In this document: positions 34,539-42,393 of the stretch, in pieces
Layout: each line of letters opens with the position of its first letter
Position numbering within the stretch: the first letter of the stretch is position 1
From: an uncultured Treponema sp.
Lineage (GTDB): Bacteria; Spirochaetota; Spirochaetia; Treponematales; Treponemataceae
Assembly (NCBI GenBank): GCA_946615905.1
Contig: CAMOIE010000011.1
Location: forward strand, 39,993 to 103,992
Reading direction: 5' to 3'
Length of the DNA: 64,000 bases
Translations under genes and position numbers: made by a program
Notes under the pieces: model-generated
What the model was told of the DNA's origin: nothing
The model's database searches: none
The model's input: only the letters and a program-made list of their open reading frames with translations

Positions 34539-35372
34539 CTACTCACCCTTGCTCGCGCGTTCCGCCGCGTCAATGCTTTCCTGGCGGACGGCGTTGATTG
34601 CAGCGTTCTGAAAACTCGAAGTATCGGGAATGAGCATGGTAAAACTAGATGCCTTGTCGAATTCTGCCGTCGCGTTTGCAAAGCGGACGTTCAGCACGTG
34701 ACCGCCTTTTGTGCCGTCGTCAGAGATAAAGTGGAAGTGCCAGCCTGCAGAGTTTAGTTTACTCATGTAGTCGGGGAAGTAAAGACCCACGAGCGTTCCA
34801 GAAACGTTTGCATAATCAAACTCGGTCTGCGAAACTGCGAGTGCCTTGTCGAGCGGAAGATACGGCTCTTCTTGCTTTGTTTCAGAACGCACGTAGATTG
34901 ACGGAAAATCTGCATGAACCTTTACGGCGTACAGCGAATTTGCGCCGTGTTCCAAAACCGCGCCGTTCAATTCGGACACGAGAGAAGTGAAGTCCGGGCA
35001 GTTTGCAATTGTTTTGGAAAAATCGCTTTCAAAGGTGCAGAGCGTTGCAAACGGCACGGTTTCGTTCATGTCCGCCTTTTTCACCTCGCCACTTCCCAAT
35101 GCCTGATAGCACACACCGTCAACGATAATCATCTCGCCGTTTACCGCATCGAAGCAACCAAGACCAAAGTCTCCGTGTTTTAGTAAATCAGCTACCGTCA
35201 TCGAGCCGTAGTAGTCTCCCGAAACCAGAGCCGTAATCGTGGAAAGCTGCATTATCGCATCCGCGTCAGAACCGGCGGCAGTGCCAGCGGATTTTGTGGA
35301 AGCACAGCCGACCGTTGCGAACAGCATCGCCGAAAGTGCGAATCTTGTGATACCGAAAATTGTCTTCTTCAT
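34539..35372 (-). CDS. Alpha-acetolactate decarboxylase, exported lipoprotein form
   Basis: The ATG at 35372 is chosen because GGAG lies 10 bases upstream; an ATG at 35381 is too close to that site. The 277-residue product starts with a lipoprotein signal ending ATVGC. The rest matches acetolactate decarboxylase: STITALVSGDYYG, HGDFGLGCFDAVNGEM and the zinc-binding H-x-H...H in WHFHFISDDGTKGGHVL. The enzyme turns acetolactate into acetoin. Exported forms are known in some bacteria, but pairing with the cytoplasmic thiamine-diphosphate enzyme at 51781 is only inferred. Its promoter has a G8 tract in the spacer. Confidence 0.85.
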   Translation of the reverse strand: MKKTIFGITRFALSAMLFATVGCASTKSAGTAAGSDADAIMQLSTITALVSGDYYGSMTVADLLKHGDFGLGCFDAVNGEMIIVDGVCYQALGSGEVKKADMNETVPFATLCTFESDFSKTIANCPDFTSLVSELNGAVLEHGANSLYAVKVHADFPSIYVRSETKQEEPYLPLDKALAVSQTEFDYANVSGTLVGLYFPDYMSKLNSAGWHFHFISDDGTKGGHVLNVRFANATAEFDKASSFTMLIPDTSSFQNAAINAVRQESIDAAERASKGE

Positions 35373-35411
35373 AAAAATCATGCTCCGAATTGTCATCTGA
35401 AAATCAAAAAT

Positions 35412-35438
35412 ATTGTACCCCCCCCTCACGGAAGTCAA
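35412..35438 (-). promoter_or_regulatory. Promoter with G8 tract in the spacer, likely phase-variable
   Basis: On the - strand TTGACT (35438-35433) is followed by a 15-bp spacer ending in eight G's (35425-35418) and then TACAAT (35417-35412). The optimal spacer is 17 bp, so slippage from G8 to G10 would restore it. It drives the acetolactate decarboxylase gene, 40 bp downstream. Confidence 0.6.
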
Positions 35439-35447
35439 GCAGCCGTG

Positions 35448-36287
35448 CTACTCGTTTGCAAACGCCCGGATACCAACCACAGGAAAAGCGTTTTTCAGCA
35501 GGTAGTCGAGCGGTTTGTTTTCGGGCGTCCAGATAGCATATATGAAGCTATCAAAGAAATAGACCTGCGAAGAACTCCAGTAGCTCATTCCGTCAAGGCG
35601 TGTGCCGCCGGCGGCTTCAATCGAGGCGTGCACCGTGTCAATGCTCTTGAAAAGCTCCACCAGTTCCGCAATGGAGGGAATATAGTAGTTTTCGCCGATC
35701 GCGGTGTTCACGTAGTTGAACGCGGGGTAGTTTGTGGCAGCTTCTGCCGTGCCCGTGGGGTCGGCAGCCTGTATCTTTTTCCAGTTGTCGCTTCCGTCAA
35801 TGTCGCCAACAATGTAGTAGGTGGTGTCGCCGTCGCTACATTCGTAGTACGCGCCGCTTTCCGGCTTGGCAGGTGCCAGCCAGCACTGAATGTCGGTGAA
35901 GTTCGTTGTATAGCCGGTCGTGCCGGACGGTGCCCATGAGTATTTTTTCGAGCCAGAGTTCTTGACGTTCACCGCGAGCGTGCGCTTTCCGAGTGCGCTG
36001 TTCTCCTCTCCCACGTAGAACACTACGGCTTCCGCCTTCGCCTTCTGCTCATCGGTTATGGCACTTGCCTTTACAAGCGAGAGCGTACCGTTGTCATTCA
36101 GCACGATGTCGCCAACCGCCGCGCCTTTCAGCGTTCCCGTCGTAATGCTTTCACCACGGCTTTGGCTTCCCAAATTCATGTTGTCATTACAGTCGTCGTC
36201 CTTGCTACACGCAATAAGCCCCATTGAGAGTACTAGCGCCGCTAAGGCGAATCCTCCCTTTTTAGTAAACCATTTGAAACTCTTCAT
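35448..36287 (-). CDS. Lipoprotein with a C-terminal Lcl-like domain
   Basis: The 279-residue protein has a lipoprotein signal ending LSMGLIAC followed by an Asp-rich stretch. The C-terminal half (about 190-279) has the pattern PSIAELVELFKSI...YWSSSQ...GIRAF, which resembles the C-terminal Lcl/DUF1566 or FGE-like surface domain. Family members often bind or bundle surface structures, but no function is shown here. A 28-bp leader identical to that of the next gene suggests recent duplication of the control region. TAGGAGG precedes the ATG. Confidence 0.65.
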   Translation of the reverse strand: MKSFKWFTKKGGFALAALVLSMGLIACSKDDDCNDNMNLGSQSRGESITTGTLKGAAVGDIVLNDNGTLSLVKASAITDEQKAKAEAVVFYVGEENSALGKRTLAVNVKNSGSKKYSWAPSGTTGYTTNFTDIQCWLAPAKPESGAYYECSDGDTTYYIVGDIDGSDNWKKIQAADPTGTAEAATNYPAFNYVNTAIGENYYIPSIAELVELFKSIDTVHASIEAAGGTRLDGMSYWSSSQVYFFDSFIYAIWTPENKPLDYLLKNAFPVVGIRAFANE

Positions 36288-36312
36288 TTCGTTTCCTCCT
36301 AAAAATATATTT
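36285..36312 (-). repeat. 28-bp shared leader, copy 1
   Basis: The bases across the ribosome binding site and first codon (AGGAGG present) are identical to 37260-37287, in the same orientation, ahead of the neighbouring lipoprotein gene. Confidence 0.75.
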
Positions 36313-36329
36313 TGCTTTTGGTAAGGGTG

Positions 36330-37262
36330 TTACTGTGCTGTGCGAACGACGCGGAAGCCGAGGTTGCGACTCCGGTAGTAGGGTAAGGTTCCGAACAGGT
36401 AGGAAACCGCCGCGTCGCTGGCACCGTGGCCCCAACCACCACCGCGTATCACTCGGTTATCCCCCGAAGCAGCACCTGTATCGGCCGTGCTGCTTGAAAT
36501 CGCTCCCTGCCAGTCCCAGCACCATTCGAAGACATTTCCGCTCATGTCATAGATGCCGGTCGCGTTCGCCTTTTTCGCCTTGACTTCATGCGTTTTTCTG
36601 TTTGCGTTATCTAAATACCACGCAACCTCGTCTACGGTGTCGCTTCCCGCATATATTGTCTGCGTTTCGGGGATTCCGTTGTTTCCACCGCGCGCGATGT
36701 ATTCCCATTCGGCTTCGGTGGGAAGGCGGTAGCCGTTCGCGTCAAAGTCGCAGGTCACGCTGTCCCATGTGTCGCTTGAATCCGAAGGACCGCAGTATTT
36801 TGTGATGCCGTCGCTCGTCTCGGAAACAATGTCCGCCCGTTTTTTGGGGTCGGTTTCGTCGCCGATTTTGTAGGCGGGGGTCAGTCCTTCCGCAATCGAG
36901 CGCAGGTTGCAGTAGACGATTGCGTCGTACCAGCGCACAGAGTACGCGGGGTAATTCGTTCCCTGACCGAAGGATTCGCTTGGGTTTGTGTCTTTGTGGG
37001 CGTCGTTTGAACCGTCGTCACCGTACTTGCAGTAGGTCTCGTACTCGCCCTGCGTCACCTCGTGGTCGCTCACCAAAAGGCTGGGAATTTTAACCGTGCG
37101 CCCTTCGATGAACACAGAACTGTCCGCCACCGCGCCCGTCACCGTCGCGCCCGTAATTTTCACAAATCCTTCGGGGATAATTGCATCCGTTGAACACGTG
37201 ACGAACGAGAACGCCATCATCGCCGCCGCAAAAAGCGAGGCAAGTCTTAGTGATTTTTTCAT
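36330..37262 (-). CDS. Sulfatase-modifying-factor / FGE-family lipoprotein
   Basis: The 310-residue protein has a lipoprotein signal ending FSFVTC. The remainder is an FGE-sulfatase (formylglycine-generating enzyme-like) fold: EVTQGEYETYC, AYSVRWYDAIVYCN, GYRLPTEAEWEYIARGG, NVFEWCWDW and RVIRGGGWG. The catalytic Cys pair of true formylglycine-generating enzymes is not obvious, so it may only share the fold; many spirochaetal copies are surface proteins. A fragment of the same family sits at 60626-60732. AGGAGG precedes the ATG. Confidence 0.8.
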   Translation of the reverse strand: MKKSLRLASLFAAAMMAFSFVTCSTDAIIPEGFVKITGATVTGAVADSSVFIEGRTVKIPSLLVSDHEVTQGEYETYCKYGDDGSNDAHKDTNPSESFGQGTNYPAYSVRWYDAIVYCNLRSIAEGLTPAYKIGDETDPKKRADIVSETSDGITKYCGPSDSSDTWDSVTCDFDANGYRLPTEAEWEYIARGGNNGIPETQTIYAGSDTVDEVAWYLDNANRKTHEVKAKKANATGIYDMSGNVFEWCWDWQGAISSSTADTGAASGDNRVIRGGGWGHGASDAAVSYLFGTLPYYRSRNLGFRVVRTAQ

Positions 37263-37287
37263 TTCGTTTCCTCCTAAAAATATATTT
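37260..37287 (-). repeat. 28-bp shared leader, copy 2
   Basis: The sequence is identical to 36285-36312 and covers the ribosome binding site and start codon of the FGE-like lipoprotein gene. Confidence 0.75.
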
Positions 37288-37338
37288 CCGTGCGTTCTTG
37301 AATCCGCAAATGGAACATCAATTTTCTACTTCGCTGTA

Positions 37339-38943
37339 TCATTTTCGTTCCACGGCGAGCATTGTAAGGTCGTCAAACTGCGGTGCATTTCCCACAAAAC
37401 GGTCTGTCGTTTCTCGGACATTTTTGAGCAACTGCTCCATAGATTCGGCGTGCGGGTCATTCAACGCTTCCTCCATTCGCTCAAGTCCGAAAAGTTCTTC
37501 CTGCGCATTCGTGGCTTCGGGAACTCCATCGGTGTACAAGAACAATGCGCCGCCTTTTTCGACCTCAAATTCATATTCGGGGAATTGTACGCCAGGCATT
37601 GCGCCGACGAAGATTCCGTGTTTGTCCTTGCGAAGCGAGAAATTCCCGCTACGAGCGCGGACTGCAGGATAGTCATGTCCTGCGTTTACGGCGCGTACTT
37701 TGCCCGTAGAAATTTCCATAATGCCGAGCCATACGGTGACGAAAAGACCTTCCGCATTGTTTTCGCACAAAAGATTGTTCACTTTTTCAAGGATTTACTT
37801 TGGAGAATCTAAAAGCTGCGCGTGGTCTTTTATGAGCGTCTTTGTTATGACCATGAAAAGCGCGGCGGGAATGCCTTTGCCGGACACATCGCCGATTACT
37901 AGAACCAAATGGTCGTCGTCTTTGAGGAAAAAATCGTAGAAATCGCCGCCAACTTCCTTTGCGGGAGTCATCGAGCCGTAGATGTCGAAATCAGTGCGGT
38001 CGGGGAAGGCTGGGAAAATACACGGAAGCATATCCGCTTGAATTGCGGTAGCGACCGAAAGTTCCGTTGAAATCCGCTCCTTTTCGGCGGTGACGCGGGT
38101 CAGTTCCGCAATGTTCCGAACGACATCGTATTCCATTTGGTGCACCGAATGGGCGAGAATGCCGATTTCGTCTTTGTTCTTGATTTGCAGAAGCCGGTCG
38201 CTCGGCTCGCCGCCCCAGGAGGCAAAATGGTCGGTCTCGCGCGTGACCAGAATAATCGGCTTGATGAAGTGCGTGTTGAAGTAACCCGAAAACAGCACGG
38301 CAAAGGCAATCGCGAACAAAATCTCAACGACAAGCACTTGCAAAAGAAACGTCCGCCGCGCGTCCACGAATTCCTGAATCGACTTTTGCGCCCCCAGAAC
38401 AGCGACAACGCTTCCGTCCGCGTCGTACACCGGAACCATCGCCGTAATGTGCGAACCGCTCCGTGTTTTAAGCGTGTGGCGCACGATTGTCGCCCGCTCC
38501 TCAAAAACGCGCCGCGCCGAGTCGTTGTAATTCGGCTCGGTGTAGACTTCGCTGTACCCCAGCGGAAATTCAGTCCACTTGCCGCTTTTTTTGACGGGAT
38601 TGTACAGATAGGTGATGTGCGTGTAGTCGGGGGCTTCAACCGCTGAGACATAGAGCAGATTCAGGTCGAACTTGTCTACAAAATCCTGCAAGATGTGGCG
38701 GACGGACTTCCATTCGTAGTCTGCTTCGGGGGAAGCAAGATAGTCGGGAAAACGCTCCGTGTTAAGAGTCTCCCGCGCAGTCTCGGCAATCGCACGGATA
38801 CTCGCATCGTATTGCAATTGAAACTGCCGTGTAAACGACCAGTAGCTTGCCGCCGAAATGAGCGTGCAGAGCAAAAAGCCCGCAAGAACGACGCTTACGA
38901 CAACTTTTTTGGTGATGACAGGGATTCGGCGACGATGCTTCAT
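37339..38943 (-). pseudogene. SpoIIE/PP2C-type phosphatase with HAMP, split by one in-frame stop
   Basis: The first 382 codons give a membrane protein: a transmembrane segment at about 13-33, an extracytoplasmic sensor domain, a second segment near 197-217, a HAMP region, then the start of a PP2C-like SpoIIE domain ([10 protein letters not shown] and [14 protein letters not shown]). At 37797-37795 a TAA interrupts the frame. The same frame continues directly with ILEKVNNLLCENNAEG and the rest of the SpoIIE domain to 37339 (DGVPEATN, FDDLTMLAVER). One change, probably GAA to TAA, explains it. The downstream half could start at GTG 37782, but no ribosome binding site is seen. Such phosphatases dephosphorylate STAS anti-sigma antagonists. 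Confidence 0.8.
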
Positions 38944-38973
38944 GGGTTAAAACTCCTCATACTTAAATTCTAC

Positions 38974-39477
38974 TTACATCCAATGCACACGTGCCGTGTC
39001 GTAGCGGTTTTGCTGTGTACGCTCTGCCTTGGGGTAGCCGTAGGGGAAGAGTGCAAAAGCCCGGACGTTTTCAGGAAGCGAAAGGATTTGCTCCGCCTTT
39101 TTCATGCGCTCCTCATACGGGGCAAGCGAGAGCCATACGCCGCCAAGACCGAGCATATCCGCCTGTAGCCACAGATTTTCCAGTGCGATTGACAGGTCGA
39201 TGGGCGCGAATTCGGGCAAGCGGCAGTCTCGCTTCCACACGGGAACTATCGCTTGCGGAGCACGGGCAATGCACGAGGCGTAGGGACTGCACGAGGAGAG
39301 ATTTTCCAAGAGCGTCTTGTCTTTCACCATGTAGAATTCCCACGGCTGCTGGTTCGTGGAAGAGGGAGCTGCCATTGCCGCCTTGAGTAGAAGTTCCGTC
39401 TTTTCATCTTCCACCGGCTGTTCCAAAAACTGACGGACGCTCACGCGGTGGAATATCGGGTTGTATGCTGTTTCCAT
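38974..39477 (-). CDS. Nitroreductase-family flavoprotein
   Basis: The 167-residue protein matches the nitroreductase fold: HRVSVRQF near the start, AAMAAPSSTNQQPWEFY (FMN binding) and a C-terminal FPYGYPKAE. It is a small FMN enzyme that reduces nitro compounds or quinones with NAD(P)H; the physiological substrate is unknown. It is short for the family (usually 170-220) but complete in both halves. AAAGGAAAA precedes the ATG. It lies 30 bp from the phosphatase and 10 bp from the amylase genes. Confidence 0.85.
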   Translation of the reverse strand: METAYNPIFHRVSVRQFLEQPVEDEKTELLLKAAMAAPSSTNQQPWEFYMVKDKTLLENLSSCSPYASCIARAPQAIVPVWKRDCRLPEFAPIDLSIALENLWLQADMLGLGGVWLSLAPYEERMKKAEQILSLPENVRAFALFPYGYPKAERTQQNRYDTARVHWM

Positions 39478-39486
39478 ATTTTTCCT

Positions 39487-40977
39487 TTAGTCCTCGTTAA
39501 TCACCAGGTTTTCAAACGCCTGCCACGTTACCCACACGGCGGCAGAAAAGCCCTGCACACTAAAAAGCCCGTAACCGTCATCGTCGATAATCACGTCCTC
39601 GCGCACTTTCCTCATGCAGTCGCGGAAGCACGTTCCGGAAAACCGCTTTCCCACGTACATCCGCTTTTTGCCGTCTCTCTTGTCGGAAAGAAGGAGCGCA
39701 AGTCCCGAATTCGGATGCGCGTCATCTCCCTCGCGCGTCCAGCCGATGCAGTCGTAGTCGTCGATGTAGTCGTGCTGCTCGCCGTAAGCATAGTCATGCC
39801 TCACACGCACCAACGTGCGCAGGCGCGGAATGGGGATGTTCCGTGTGCAGGGAATTCCGTACAGGTCGCCGTAGAAAAGGCAGGGCGTTCCGTTCTTGTG
39901 CAGCAGTATGAGCGCGTAGGCAACCTGCTTCATCCAAGAATTCACGAACGATTCAAGCGCCTGCCCCGGCTGGGAGTCGTGGTTGTCGATGAAGGTAATC
40001 GCGTTTTCGGGGCGGCGTTGCAAAAGAGTACCGTTCAGAATGTCCGCCATGTTGTAGTTTCCGTCCGCGTAGGACATCTGCCGGATGTTGAAGTGGAGCG
40101 GCACGTCAAAAATCTTCATGCTTCCATCCACCTGATTAAGATACTCCTCCAACACGCCCACGTCTCCATGCCAGTATTCGCCGATAACGGGCAGCTCCTC
40201 GCCCTTGTAGTCGCGCATGGCAGAAATCCACTCTTTTATGAAGGATGCGCTTATGTGCTTTACCGCGTCCATGCGGAAGCCCGATACACCCGTAAAGTCA
40301 AGGTACCACTTTCCCCAGCGGATAAGCTCAGCCTTGACATCGGGATTGTTCACGTCAACATCCGCTCCCATAAGATAGTCGAAATTCCCGAATTCCCGGC
40401 TCACGTCATGCGCCCAGGCTTTGTCCGCAAAACGGTAGACATTGCCCGTCACGGGGTTGTTGTTGTCCCAGTCCACGCCGGTAAAATGTGTGTGATTCCA
40501 AGTGAAGCCAGAGTATTTGCCTTTACGACCGGGGAACATAAAGCGGGTGGGCGCGGAAATCGTGTACGGCTCAGACCAGGTTTGATTCCTGTCGTTCGGG
40601 TTCACCTTGAGTGCCTGCACATCCTCAAAACTGTCCGCGCCCATGCGGTGGTTCAGCACGACATCGGCAAGCACACGAATGCCGCTTTTCTTGAATGCGC
40701 TCACCGCCTGCTGATATTCCTCGCGGCTTCCGTACTTGGTCTTGACTAAGCCTTTCTGGTCGAATTCGCCCAAGTCGTACATATCGTAGACCGCGTAGCC
40801 CACGTTGTCCTCAATAAAGCCCGCCTTATATGCCGGTGGAAGCCACACGTCGGTAATGCCGAATTCGGCAAGGCGCGGAGCCTGTGCGCGGCACTTCTTC
40901 CAAAGCACGTGGCTTCCTTCCACGTACCACTCAAAATACTGGATTATCGTCCTGTTCGTGTCGTTCTTCTTGCTCAC
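39487..40977 (-). CDS. Alpha-amylase, glycoside hydrolase family 13, cytoplasmic type
   Basis: The 496-residue protein lacks a signal peptide and starts at GTG 40977, overlapping the previous stop by four bases (GTGA) with GGAGG upstream. The GH13 barrel motifs are clear: DVVLNHR (region I), GFRMDAVKH (nucleophile Asp), GEYW (acid/base Glu) and FIDNHD (transition-state Asp). The sequence is of the bacterial intracellular alpha-amylase type, acting on starch or glycogen-derived dextrins. The glycogen debranching enzyme at 55892 is a likely metabolic partner. Confidence 0.9.
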   Translation of the reverse strand: MSKKNDTNRTIIQYFEWYVEGSHVLWKKCRAQAPRLAEFGITDVWLPPAYKAGFIEDNVGYAVYDMYDLGEFDQKGLVKTKYGSREEYQQAVSAFKKSGIRVLADVVLNHRMGADSFEDVQALKVNPNDRNQTWSEPYTISAPTRFMFPGRKGKYSGFTWNHTHFTGVDWDNNNPVTGNVYRFADKAWAHDVSREFGNFDYLMGADVDVNNPDVKAELIRWGKWYLDFTGVSGFRMDAVKHISASFIKEWISAMRDYKGEELPVIGEYWHGDVGVLEEYLNQVDGSMKIFDVPLHFNIRQMSYADGNYNMADILNGTLLQRRPENAITFIDNHDSQPGQALESFVNSWMKQVAYALILLHKNGTPCLFYGDLYGIPCTRNIPIPRLRTLVRVRHDYAYGEQHDYIDDYDCIGWTREGDDAHPNSGLALLLSDKRDGKKRMYVGKRFSGTCFRDCMRKVREDVIIDDDGYGLFSVQGFSAAVWVTWQAFENLVINED

Positions 40978-41264
40978 AGCTCCACCTCCGTGTATGTGTT
41001 CACCACGGAAGGAGACGCATGAAATCTCGCAATCTGCGGCACAATCGTGGTGAAGTGCGCTGTCTTAAAGTGCGCGTCAAGGCTTTCTTGGTCGCGCCAG
41101 TATTCCAGAAGCACAAACTCCCCCGCCTTTTCCCTGTCTTGAAAAAGCGTGTACGAGATGTTGCCCTCCTCTTTGCGCGTTTCGGCAATCAGTTTTTTTA
41201 TGAGCGGCAAGTATTCTGCGACCTTATTCGGCTGGATGTGGTCGCGGGCGGTGGACATAATCAT
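40974..41264 (-). CDS. Antibiotic-biosynthesis-monooxygenase (ABM) domain protein
   Basis: The 96-residue protein has the dimeric ferredoxin-like ABM pattern: RDHIQPNKVAEYLPLIKKLI, EEGNISYTLFQD and FVLLEYWRDQESLDAHFKT. Members include quinol monooxygenases and YgiN-like proteins; the reaction cannot be set from sequence. It overlaps the amylase start by four bases and is probably translated with it. TAGGAGA precedes the ATG. Confidence 0.8.
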   Translation of the reverse strand: MIMSTARDHIQPNKVAEYLPLIKKLIAETRKEEGNISYTLFQDREKAGEFVLLEYWRDQESLDAHFKTAHFTTIVPQIARFHASPSVVNTYTEVEL

Positions 41265-41275
41265 CTGTGCGTCTC

Positions 41276-42382
41276 CTATAAATTTGTGCGGATGGTAAGA
41301 CCGAGGTAGTTTTTGATGTCTCGGTTTACATCGCGCGAAATGGTGTAGAACAGGCGCGCCCCTTTTCCCATCTTGGTGAGGACGTACAATAACGCGCCTG
41401 TCGCCTGTATGGAAAAGTCGGCCTCGTCATCACTTGCTTCGGTGTAGTAGGTAACAGTCGATTCCGCCTGCACACCGTACAAGTCGTTGAACATATACTG
41501 CGCGTGGGGCGTAAACTCAAACCGGGTGGCGGCTTCGGTAAGGATTTTCCCGGGAAATTTGGGCACCGCGACTTTGGAATCGTCGTCGATAAGATACTGG
41601 TGAGCATACAAGCCGAAAGAAAATCCCTGCAAAATTTCAGGACTATATTCGATGTTCTCAACGAGCGTCAAGGCATCCGTTCCGTACTGATATATGTTTT
41701 CTCCATAGTAGCGGCTCTCGAGGCTGAACTTAAGATTCTTTACGGCGAACAGCTCGAACGACAGGTACGCATCCCCCGCAAAGTGATATCCGCCCGTTAT
41801 GGCGAACGCATCCGTCGCGTATTTTGCGCTGAACGCAAGCAGGTTCTTGTTCAGTTCGGTCTCTCCCTCGTCGTTCGTGTCGCAGTGCTGGTCGCTTACC
41901 TGTGCGGCGACGGCAAGCCCCTTTACGGGAAACGCCACAAGTCTTACGCCACGGGAGCGTTCAGTGGCGTACTGGCAGAGGTTGAACTGCTCCATGCCGT
42001 TTGATATTGTGTAGCGGTCGGTTAGAATTCCGGCTTCCGCCACCACCATGTTGTCAAAGAATCTTGCGTACACTTGCGCGTATTTCAGGTTTGCTGCCGT
42101 CCAACTTGAGCTGTCAAACAAGTCCTTTTGCGCCTGATAGGCGAAAAGAATTCCGCTCCTTCCGTTGTCATAGGAGCCTCCGATTCTGATTCGGGCGAAC
42201 AACTCTCCTCCAGAATAATACAGTCCGTTTGAATATCGCTTGGAAAATTCAATGGTGGAGTCGGTCAGGTTTGCGCTCGCCCCTGCTACCATGTAGCCAG
42301 AAAGTTTCAGTTCTCCCTGCGGAAACGCGGGAAAGAGAGAGATGAGCGTAAGAAGGGAAACTGCTACCCAAATTTTTTTCAT
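41276..42382 (-). CDS. Outer-membrane beta-barrel protein
   Basis: The signal peptide is MKKIWVAVSLLTLISLFPAFP. The 368-residue mature region consists of alternating amphipathic strands rich in Tyr, Phe and Gly (for example SFGLYAHQYLI and NYLGLTIRTNL), as in outer-membrane barrels. No closer family is recognised. It follows a passenger-only autotransporter paralogue that has no barrel. A split arrangement is possible but not shown. Confidence 0.65.
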   Translation of the reverse strand: MKKIWVAVSLLTLISLFPAFPQGELKLSGYMVAGASANLTDSTIEFSKRYSNGLYYSGGELFARIRIGGSYDNGRSGILFAYQAQKDLFDSSSWTAANLKYAQVYARFFDNMVVAEAGILTDRYTISNGMEQFNLCQYATERSRGVRLVAFPVKGLAVAAQVSDQHCDTNDEGETELNKNLLAFSAKYATDAFAITGGYHFAGDAYLSFELFAVKNLKFSLESRYYGENIYQYGTDALTLVENIEYSPEILQGFSFGLYAHQYLIDDDSKVAVPKFPGKILTEAATRFEFTPHAQYMFNDLYGVQAESTVTYYTEASDDEADFSIQATGALLYVLTKMGKGARLFYTISRDVNRDIKNYLGLTIRTNL

Positions 42383-42393
42383 GCCTGTACATC

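Noticed and set aside
39448..40749. 433-codon + strand frame opposite the amylase
   Set aside because: The amylase motifs on the - strand are complete; the + frame has the Val/His-rich composition of a shadow.
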